From: Candidatus Nitrosopumilus sp.
GTDB taxonomy: Archaea; Thermoproteota; Nitrososphaeria; Nitrososphaerales; Nitrosopumilaceae
DNA: 8,577 nucleotides
Assembly: GCA_022758935.1 (NCBI GenBank)
Contig: JAEMQG010000197.1
Coordinates: forward strand, 1-8,577
Direction of reading: 5' to 3'
In this document: in pieces, positions 1 through 4,935 of the stretch
Numbering within the stretch: the stretch's first letter is position 1
Layout of the letters: every line of letters starts with the position of its first letter
Translations under genes and position numbers: made by a program
Notes under the pieces: model-generated
What the model saw: the letters and a program-made list of their open reading frames with translations, nothing else
What the model was told of the DNA's origin: nothing
The model's database searches: none

Positions 1-291
1 GCATTTCTTGACACAATAATATCATTAAGTGAAAAAATTGGATTTGTTAATGAGGATCCAGTTTATAAAAAATCAGAGCCCAATCAATATCAAAATGATG
101 AGATGGATCCAGTTGTTATTTTAATTTTAATTTTCATAATTGGATTTTTTGTGTTATCATTTATCACTCGCGGTCGTGGTGGATTTGGTGGCGGATATTA
201 TGGTGGTGGATTTGGCGGTGGTGGTTCAGGTGGTGGTGGGGGTTCAGGTGGTGGCGGTGGTGGTTCAGGTGGTGGCGGTGCAGGACGATGA
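1..291 (+). CDS. TPM/YgcG-like membrane protein, C-terminal part (5' truncated by window)
   Basis: The frame is open from the first base to a TGA at 289-291, giving 96 residues; the N-terminus lies outside the window. What is visible is the end of a soluble domain, a linker, one strongly hydrophobic helix (about residues 37-54, from DPVVILILIF onward), then an Arg-Gly turn and a Gly/Ser/Tyr-rich tail. A soluble TPM domain, one C-terminal membrane anchor and a Gly-rich tail is the layout of YgcG/TPM-domain proteins, which in many bacteria and archaea sit beside lemA, as here (46 bp upstream of it). The TPM domain itself is not visible, so the family call rests on the tail and the neighbour. 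An ATG at 103 lies just before the helix and could make a short protein, but the upstream frame looks coding (DTIISLSEKIGFVNEDP), so it is probably internal. The cellular role of the family is poorly defined; envelope-associated. Confidence 0.72.
   Translation, partial: AFLDTIISLSEKIGFVNEDPVYKKSEPNQYQNDEMDPVVILILIFIIGFFVLSFITRGRGGFGGGYYGGGFGGGGSGGGGGSGGGGGGSGGGGAGR
181..286 (+). repeat. Gly/Ser-rich coding repeat
   Basis: The 14-mer GGTTCAGGTGGTGG occurs three times (223-236, 241-254, 262-275), spaced 18 and 21 nt apart, and GGATTTGG occurs at 181 and 208. The spacings are multiples of three, so the repeat encodes blocks of four to six Gly separated by Ser. The DNA is locally G-rich in an otherwise AT-rich window. 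It is prone to slippage, and tail length probably varies between strains. Confidence 0.75.
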
Positions 292-305
292 TCTTGTCAA
301 TAAAG

Positions 306-313
306 TAATATTT
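306..313 (+). promoter_or_regulatory. Possible TATA element for lemA
   Basis: TAATATTT is centred about 28 nt upstream of the lemA ATG, the distance expected for a nearly leaderless archaeal transcript. It is a weak match in AT-rich DNA, and lemA could equally be transcribed from the upstream gene. Confidence 0.28.
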
Positions 314-337
314 GACTAAAAATGATAAACATTATTC

Positions 338-949
338 ATGATTAGTCGCGTAATTATTGTAGTAGGAATAGTCGCTGTTGTATTATTAATAATAGGAGCA
401 CTGTATGGATCATATTTTTCAGGTTTTAACGCAGTACAAAGTAAAGACGAAAATGTTAAGCGATTAGCAGCAGATGTAGATGCACAATTACAACGAAGAT
501 ATGATTTAATCCCAAATCTTGTAGAGTCAGTAAAAGGATACATGCAATTTGAAAAAAATACATTAGAAGAAATTACAAAATTACGTTCTCAATGGCAAAC
601 ATCGTCAGGTGCTGAAAATAGGGTTGCACTTAGTAATCAGATTGAGCAGGCATTAAGCAAGATAATTCTTACTTATGAGGCATATCCAGATTTGAAAGCA
701 GATGGAACAGTAACTAGACTTATGGATGAGCTTGCTGGTACTGAAAATAGAATTACAGTTGCAAGGACATACTACAATGACGGAGTAAGAGATTTCAATA
801 CAAGTATCCGTACTTTTCCAAATAATTTGTTTAATGAGAGTGGCTTTATTGGAGTTGGTCCTTGGGGAATGAAACAGTATCCAGCTTATGAGGCAAATGA
901 GCAGGCAAAAATAACTGTTCCAAAGGTTAACTTGACACAGAACGATTAG
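338..949 (+). CDS. lemA: LemA family protein
   Basis: A 203-residue protein, close to the usual LemA length. Residues 4-27 form one N-terminal membrane helix (ISRVIIVVGIVAVVLLIIGA). The rest is a long helical domain carrying the LemA signature: a VDAQLQRRYDLIPNLVESVKG segment at about 47-67, then EKNTLEEITKLRSQW, and later AGTENRITVARTYYND and FNTSIRTFPNN. LemA proteins are membrane-anchored helical-bundle proteins of unclear biochemical role, repeatedly found next to TPM/YgcG proteins as here. The start is set by an in-frame TAA at 326-328. I see no Shine-Dalgarno sequence, which fits a leaderless or coupled start. The gene ends 137 bp from the convergent thioredoxin gene. The family call is secure; the function is not. 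Confidence 0.93.
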   Translation: MISRVIIVVGIVAVVLLIIGALYGSYFSGFNAVQSKDENVKRLAADVDAQLQRRYDLIPNLVESVKGYMQFEKNTLEEITKLRSQWQTSSGAENRVALSNQIEQALSKIILTYEAYPDLKADGTVTRLMDELAGTENRITVARTYYNDGVRDFNTSIRTFPNNLFNESGFIGVGPWGMKQYPAYEANEQAKITVPKVNLTQND

Positions 950-1054
950 AAAATATTCTTTAAATCACATAGGTTTCAATGTTTTCTTAGTATCAAGTGT
1001 ATGGTATTCGATATAAGAATAAAATAATGGACAACTTTGTAAGAAATTTAAATT

Positions 1055-1077
1055 TTAAAAACAAAAAGGAAAAAAAC
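1055..1077 (-). terminator. Poly-T terminator after thioredoxin
   Basis: On the minus strand, just past the thioredoxin stop, come runs of seven, five and five T (A runs at 1070-1076, 1063-1067 and 1056-1060 on the + strand). Archaeal RNA polymerase commonly terminates at such oligo-T tracts without a hairpin. The remaining intergenic DNA (950-1054) shows only a weak T4 at 982-985 as a possible end for the lemA transcript, and no other feature. Confidence 0.55.
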
Positions 1078-1086
1078 TTGTATTTG

Positions 1087-1416
1087 TTATGCTTGTAGTG
1101 CTCTATCAATCATATTTTTGTATGATTCTTTTGAAGCGGCTCCTACTTGTTGACTAATTATTTCACCTTTGTTAAGGAGAATTAATGTTGGAATACTAAA
1201 GACATTGTATTTTGATGCTAACTCGTTGGCCTCATCTACATTTACTTTGACAAACTTTACTTTGCCTTTATAGTCATTTGCCAATTCTTCAACCACAGGT
1301 CCAACCATCCTACATGGACCACACCATTCGGCCCAAAAGTCAACAAATACTGGGATGTCAGAATTGATTACATCAATTTCCCAAGACTTTGCATTTGAAA
1401 CTTGTGTTATTCCCAT
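1087..1416 (-). CDS. trxA: Thioredoxin
   Basis: A 109-residue single-domain thioredoxin of the usual length. The redox centre WCGPC is at residues 31-35, preceded by VFVDFWAE with its buried Asp, and the cis-proline loop SIPTLIL places Pro76 opposite the active site. KFVKVNVDE and the C-terminal helix complete the fold. It has no signal peptide or membrane segment, so it should act in the cytoplasm, reducing protein disulfides and receiving electrons from a thioredoxin reductase not in this window. It is transcribed divergently from the zinc-ribbon gene across a 130 bp spacer and has its own oligo-T terminator, so it is probably monocistronic. The gene number is not fixed by sequence: these archaea usually carry several thioredoxin-like genes. 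Confidence 0.96.
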   Translation of the reverse strand: MGITQVSNAKSWEIDVINSDIPVFVDFWAEWCGPCRMVGPVVEELANDYKGKVKFVKVNVDEANELASKYNVFSIPTLILLNKGEIISQQVGAASKESYKNMIDRALQA

Positions 1417-1440
1417 TGCAATCCTATTTTATTGAACGTA

Positions 1441-1448
1441 CCTAAAAA
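1441..1448 (-). promoter_or_regulatory. Possible TATA element for thioredoxin
   Basis: The minus strand reads TTTTTAGG about 28 nt upstream of the thioredoxin ATG. The distance is right for leaderless transcription but the match is imperfect. It lies in the divergent intergenic region 1417-1546. Confidence 0.3.
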
Positions 1449-1510
1449 TGTTCACCAGAATTAACCCCCTATTTTTTGTTGGAAAAGAAAATCAAACAAC
1501 AGATTTAGTG

Positions 1511-1523
1511 ATATATACTTAAA
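1511..1523 (+). promoter_or_regulatory. TATA element for the zinc-ribbon/PRC-barrel gene
   Basis: ATATATACTTAAA lies 24-36 nt upstream of the ATG at 1547, placing transcription start within a few bases of that ATG. It is the best TATA match in the divergent spacer and supports 1547 over the downstream start at 1598. Confidence 0.5.
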
Positions 1524-1546
1524 TGTCGTTTCAATAAAACTGTGAT

Positions 1547-2308
1547 ATGAGTTCTGAACTTAGACTTAAAAAATTAAGAGGATCTGGAGGCTATGTAATG
1601 GCGACAGTTACTGATGAGCAACAAATGAAAGGAAATCTTGGGGGTCCAGATCTATTTTTGGCACCTGTGGGTAGATTAGATTATCAAAAAATTACAAAAC
1701 ATTTTTGCAATACTTGTGAAAAAGAATTTGAGGGTGCTCCAAAAATTGAATATGAAAATCCATATGAGGAAGTTGCAGAAAATTTAGTTCTTGCAGAAAA
1801 AGGTCAATACATTTGTAATTCATGTAATGCAACAATAGCTGAATATAGAGAATTTAAGAAGCAAAATGAAACAGTTCAAATTGGAATTGCAAAACCATTA
1901 GAAACTATAAGTCAAACTGTTAAACCAGAATTTTCACAACCTGAACCAATTATCCAGACTCAAGTTAAACAAGAAGTTAGACAACCACCCATAACACAAT
2001 CAGATTCATCTACAGCAATTAGCTCGATTGAAGGATTATCAGTGTATGATGAAAATGCAAGAAAGATTGGAAATGCAAAACATGTGGGAATAGATTCGAA
2101 TCAGTCAGTAGTGTTACAAATTATAAAAAATGACGGAACTGAAGGTAATATCCCATGGGACAACATAAGAAAAGTGGGCGAAGTGATCCTTTTAGGTAGT
2201 CCAGCAATTACACCTCAAGTCATCCAAACAGGAAAATGTAAAAGTTGTGGATTTTCAAATAAGGAGGGTTCCAAGTTCTGCGAAGATTGCGGTAGTAAGA
2301 TACAATAA
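1547..2308 (+). CDS. Zinc-ribbon / PRC-barrel / zinc-ribbon protein, function unknown
   Basis: A 253-residue protein with no signal peptide or membrane helix. Residues 54-93 hold two C-x2-C pairs (C54/C57 and C90/C93) that should form a treble-clef or ribbon zinc site. Residues 105-157 are a low-complexity linker rich in Gln, Pro and Val. Residues 158-217 resemble a PRC-barrel (IEGLSVYDENARKIGNAKHV, then IPWDNIRKVGEVILLG). Residues 231-248 are a classic short zinc ribbon (CKSCG...FCEDCG). PRC-barrels serve as adaptor or RNA-associated domains (RimM, archaeal CdvA and CdpB proteins), so a scaffold role is plausible but is only inference. The signal peptidase gene follows after 38 bp. Start choice: ATG 1547 fits the TATA element; ATG 1598 (M18) has GGAGG at 1586-1590, seven bases upstream, and could be used instead or as well. 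Confidence 0.82.
   Translation: MSSELRLKKLRGSGGYVMATVTDEQQMKGNLGGPDLFLAPVGRLDYQKITKHFCNTCEKEFEGAPKIEYENPYEEVAENLVLAEKGQYICNSCNATIAEYREFKKQNETVQIGIAKPLETISQTVKPEFSQPEPIIQTQVKQEVRQPPITQSDSSTAISSIEGLSVYDENARKIGNAKHVGIDSNQSVVLQIIKNDGTEGNIPWDNIRKVGEVILLGSPAITPQVIQTGKCKSCGFSNKEGSKFCEDCGSKIQ
1586..1590 (+). promoter_or_regulatory. GGAGG Shine-Dalgarno before an alternative internal start
   Basis: GGAGG followed after seven bases by ATG 1598, in frame with the upstream ATG 1547. It is the only strong ribosome-binding motif I noticed in front of a start codon in a window of otherwise leaderless-looking genes. Starting there would drop the basic first 17 residues (MSSELRLKKLRGSGGYV). Confidence 0.4.
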
Positions 2309-2317
2309 TCCTAGATA

Positions 2318-2326
2318 GATTTTAAT
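2318..2326 (+). promoter_or_regulatory. Possible TATA element for signal peptidase
   Basis: GATTTTAAT is centred about 25 nt before the ATG at 2347, inside the 38 bp gap after the zinc-ribbon gene. It could give the peptidase its own leaderless transcript, but read-through from the upstream gene is equally possible. Confidence 0.28.
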
Positions 2327-2346
2327 CGACATATTAAGGCGAAATA

Positions 2347-3015
2347 ATGAAATTGAATAAAAAATTAATGTCCAAAGGGATACTCAAAGACATCATTATT
2401 GTAGGTGTGGGAGTTCTTGCCATTTGGATTGGTTTACAATTGGTATTTGGAACACCAAATCCATTTTATGTAGTAGCTAGTGGAAGTATGATTCCGGTTT
2501 TACAAGTTTATGATGTGCTAATTGTTCAAGGACATGAATCATTTGACGATATTAAGGTGGGAGATATTATTGTCTTTAATCGTCCATCTGGACATGATAG
2601 AGTAATTGTACATAGAGTTGCGGCAATTATTGATGATGAACCTAAAACAATTAGAACTAAAGGAGACGCAAACCCAGCTTCAATTCCTGGAACTGATTTT
2701 CCAATAACTAAGGAAGAGTATATTGGCAAAGTTGCATATGTAATTCCGCAAGTAGGATATGTCACTCAACTATTAAAACCACCAATCAATTACTTTATCA
2801 TTGTAATTGTGATAGGAGTAATGATTGTAAAGCAGATGGCTAAAAAGAAAAATGAGAAAGAATTAGCTTTGGAGGACCCATTTAATAAAAATGATTCACA
2901 AACAGAGTCATCTGTAGATATTCCAGAATTAGACAAGTTGAAAAAAGATGCAGAGTATTCAAAATATAAAGAGAATAAATCGTCAGAGAAAGATTCAGAA
3001 AAAGACCAAAAATAA
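2347..3015 (+). CDS. Signal peptidase I, archaeal Sec11-like (S26B)
   Basis: A 222-residue membrane serine protease that removes signal peptides from Sec-exported proteins on the outer face of the cytoplasmic membrane. Membrane helix 1 is about residues 15-34. The nucleophile motif ASGSMIPVL puts the catalytic Ser at S47. The general base is a His, as in archaeal and eukaryotic enzymes, in VIVHRV (H89); bacterial enzymes use Lys. The KGDAN box follows with D107, and a further acidic residue, D117, may be the second conserved Asp. A second helix is at about 147-163. After it comes a roughly 58-residue, highly charged Lys/Glu/Asp/Ser tail that should lie in the cytoplasm and is longer than the catalytic core needs. 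The core is complete and should be active. The gene is probably co-oriented and possibly co-transcribed with the zinc-ribbon gene. Confidence 0.92.
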   Translation: MKLNKKLMSKGILKDIIIVGVGVLAIWIGLQLVFGTPNPFYVVASGSMIPVLQVYDVLIVQGHESFDDIKVGDIIVFNRPSGHDRVIVHRVAAIIDDEPKTIRTKGDANPASIPGTDFPITKEEYIGKVAYVIPQVGYVTQLLKPPINYFIIVIVIGVMIVKQMAKKKNEKELALEDPFNKNDSQTESSVDIPELDKLKKDAEYSKYKENKSSEKDSEKDQK

Positions 3016-3176
3016 CTTCTTAAATTGCAAACAAAGCTTTTACAATATTTTCAAAATGAGATTAGATCGTCATGTTTTTGATAATATTGCCATATCAAAT
3101 TTTCTAAAAAATAATCCTCAGAAATTAGTTTGAAGAGTAAAATACTTTATGACTTGCCACAAAATAAAAATTATAA
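3016..3176. other. Intergenic DNA, no convincing gene
   Basis: AT-rich sequence after the signal peptidase stop. It contains short T runs (for example T5 at 3075-3079) that may end that transcript, and a 25-codon ATG frame at 3056-3133 without supporting features. A TATA-like CTTTATGA at 3145-3152 lies 25-32 nt before the TTG at 3177 discussed in the next entry. I see no RNA gene, repeat or array. Confidence 0.5.
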
Positions 3177-3338
3177 TTGAAAATATCTAGCTAATTCAGA
3201 GCAAGAGTTCCAGGTTTAGGAATTGGATTAATTGTGATAGATATTGGAATGTACCTAGTAGTGTTAGTTGTAATAACGTATAAAATTAAAAAAATATCTA
3301 GAATTAATCATAATTTTGATTTTGCAAAGATATTATAA
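3177..3338 (+). pseudogene. Small single-helix membrane peptide frame, possibly broken by an in-frame stop
   Basis: From 3195 to a TAA at 3336-3338 the + strand reads as a coherent membrane peptide: a basic start (FRARVPG), a long hydrophobic stretch (LGIGLIVIDIGMYLVVLVV), then a basic tail (YKIKKISRINH). Going upstream in the same frame, TAA at 3192 separates it from TTG AAA ATA TCT AGC at 3177-3191, which has a TATA-like element at the leaderless distance. The simplest readings are a gene of about 53 codons killed by one nonsense change, or a shorter live gene from GTG 3234 or ATG 3249. The 3' end overlaps the last codons of the convergent dehydratase gene by 6 bp. I recognise no family. 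AT-rich spacers do yield chance hydrophobic frames, so confidence is low. Confidence 0.33.
3283..3294 (-). terminator. Poly-T terminator after 4-hydroxybutyryl-CoA dehydratase
   Basis: Seven consecutive T on the minus strand (A run 3288-3294 on +) followed by AATTTTAT, about 40 nt past the dehydratase stop. This matches hairpin-free archaeal termination. It lies within the candidate small membrane-peptide frame on the other strand. Confidence 0.45.
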
Positions 3339-4865
3339 AACCGAGTCCTTAGTTTTGAATACTCGTTTAAAATATTCAGATGGTTCATTTGGTTTTTCAA
3401 TATCATTTGTGATTCCTGCAAGGTTTTTTGCAAGATTCTTTTTATATCCAATTTGCATCTGTCTTTGAATTTGAATTCTCTGGGCTTGTGGAGAGCCAGC
3501 TCCGTGCATTGATTCAGTAAGATAGCCTACGGCATTTCTTCCCATTGTCATGTTTTCGATTAATCTAAGAATTCTCATTCTATTTTCAATATCTGCACCC
3601 TTGCGACCAGCAAGATATTTTTTGAGTAAAGGCCCTGTAACTGGATGTCTAAAGTCTTTCTCAGATGGCAAAGTCACTACTAATCCTCCTGCAATATCCT
3701 GGGCAAGTCTACTAATTTCATATGGGAATCGAGTGACATTATGTTTGCATATTTGTGCAAGCATATCATCATTAAGATAAACACCTGATTTCAATTTATG
3801 TCCTTGATATGAAGATGCAATTCCTGCAGCAAATATTGTTTCATTAAGATGTGTCATCTCTGTAAGCTTGTCTTTAATGTGAGATACATTTGGTATTCCG
3901 TTATAGTCTGCAATAGTAGCTGCTGCACCAATTAGAACATCACCTAGTCCTGTTTTGCAAACATAGCTACGTCTGTGATAACAGGTAAAGCGTTCGATTA
4001 GCATTGATGCAAATTCATATTCACCATACATGAAGACTTTATCCCACGGAATGAACACTCTATCTAAGATCATCAATGCTTCTTGACCTCCATACTTTGC
4101 ATTACCATCATCAATATCTCCTTCCTCCATACTTCGAGTATCACAAGATTGTCGTCCATAGATGTAGGTAACACCTTTAGCATCTGCAGGAATTGCACCT
4201 ACAACTGCCCAGTCTTTGTCTTTTTCTGTTAATCTTACCGTAGGCATTAGAATAATCCAGTGTGAATTAACACAACCAGTTTGATGTGCTTTAGCTCCTG
4301 AGACATAGATTCCTTTATCATCTTTTTCAACTACTCTAGTAAACAAATCAGGATCTTCTTGTTCTGCTGGGCCTTTACTTCTGTCTCCTTTTGGATCAGT
4401 CATTGCACCACCAATTACAAGATTTTCTTTTTGAACCATTTTGACAAATTCTAGAAATCTCTGATGATAGTTTGTTCTATGTTTTTCATCAATTTCAAAT
4501 GTTGTAGAATGTAACGAATTGAGTGCATCCATTCCAACACATCTCTGAAAACATGTTCCAGTGTTTTGTCCTAGTTTTCTCTGCATTTTATTTTGTAAAA
4601 CTAAATCTTGCGCACTTTCAGCAATATGCAAAAATCGGTTTACTTTCAATCCAGTAATTGATGAATTAGCAGAAGCAAGTTCCTCTTCTCGTACAGCCAA
4701 GTCATAAGTTTCTGCTACTGCGTTAATTGATGGTCTAATTATTGGATGATCTACAGGTTCTTTAATTAATTCTCCAAAAAGGTAAATTTTGAGGTCTCTG
4801 CCCCTCAGGCTTTCAATGTATTCTTCGCCTGTTCTGATGGTCTTAAATTTCCCAACATTTACCAT
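3333..4865 (-). CDS. abfD: 4-hydroxybutyryl-CoA dehydratase / vinylacetyl-CoA isomerase
   Basis: A 510-residue FAD and [4Fe-4S] enzyme converting 4-hydroxybutyryl-CoA to crotonyl-CoA by a ketyl-radical mechanism; it is the hallmark step of the HP/HB carbon-fixation cycle. The fold is related to acyl-CoA dehydrogenases. Cluster ligands expected from the clostridial enzyme are visible: C105 and C109 in GTCFQRCVG, H297 and C303 in YHRRSYVCK. Y301 lies in the same motif, and E451/H454 are in ESMHGAGSPQAQ near the C-terminus, matching the catalytic Glu region. The His-to-Cys spacing is one residue shorter than I recall for the Clostridium enzyme. No signal peptide, so cytosolic. It lies 70 bp downstream of the synthetase gene whose product is its substrate, but has its own TATA element giving a predicted leaderless transcript. 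Full length, no defect. In N. maritimus I recall this as Nmar_0207. Confidence 0.96.
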   Translation of the reverse strand: MVNVGKFKTIRTGEEYIESLRGRDLKIYLFGELIKEPVDHPIIRPSINAVAETYDLAVREEELASANSSITGLKVNRFLHIAESAQDLVLQNKMQRKLGQNTGTCFQRCVGMDALNSLHSTTFEIDEKHRTNYHQRFLEFVKMVQKENLVIGGAMTDPKGDRSKGPAEQEDPDLFTRVVEKDDKGIYVSGAKAHQTGCVNSHWIILMPTVRLTEKDKDWAVVGAIPADAKGVTYIYGRQSCDTRSMEEGDIDDGNAKYGGQEALMILDRVFIPWDKVFMYGEYEFASMLIERFTCYHRRSYVCKTGLGDVLIGAAATIADYNGIPNVSHIKDKLTEMTHLNETIFAAGIASSYQGHKLKSGVYLNDDMLAQICKHNVTRFPYEISRLAQDIAGGLVVTLPSEKDFRHPVTGPLLKKYLAGRKGADIENRMRILRLIENMTMGRNAVGYLTESMHGAGSPQAQRIQIQRQMQIGYKKNLAKNLAGITNDIEKPNEPSEYFKRVFKTKDSVL

Positions 4866-4886
4866 GTTTTAATTTACTTTTAGGTT

Positions 4887-4896
4887 GTATAAATAT
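4887..4896 (-). promoter_or_regulatory. TATA element for 4-hydroxybutyryl-CoA dehydratase
   Basis: The minus strand reads ATATTTATAC, centred 26-27 nt upstream of the A of the ATG at 4865. That predicts transcription starting on the start codon itself. It indicates that the dehydratase can be transcribed independently of the upstream synthetase gene, whose stop is 70 bp away. A T5 run (minus strand 4918-4914) just before it may partly terminate the synthetase message. Confidence 0.6.
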
Positions 4897-4935
4897 TCTA
4901 AATTGTATTATTGAAAAATTACGAACGAATTGTAA

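Noticed and set aside
181..286. Short direct repeats considered as a CRISPR-like or regulatory array
   Set aside because: The repeats are in frame, encode Gly/Ser, and their spacing is only 18-21 nt with no unique spacers.
316..543. Minus-strand frame across the lemA start
   Set aside because: Antisense to the LemA membrane helix and signature motif; low-complexity Thr/Ile composition and no family.
2526..2765. Minus-strand frame inside the signal peptidase gene
   Set aside because: Antisense shadow of the catalytic region; no independent evidence.
2948..3133. Plus-strand frame crossing the signal peptidase stop, including a 25-codon ATG frame at 3056-3133 (MRLDRHVFDNIAISNF...)
   Set aside because: Most of it is an out-of-frame reading of the charged peptidase tail. 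The 3056 part has no recognisable family and no clear ribosome-binding site; only AT-rich DNA precedes it.
3550..3780. Plus-strand frame antisense to the dehydratase gene
   Set aside because: It lies wholly inside a full-length, confidently identified gene on the other strand and has no motif.
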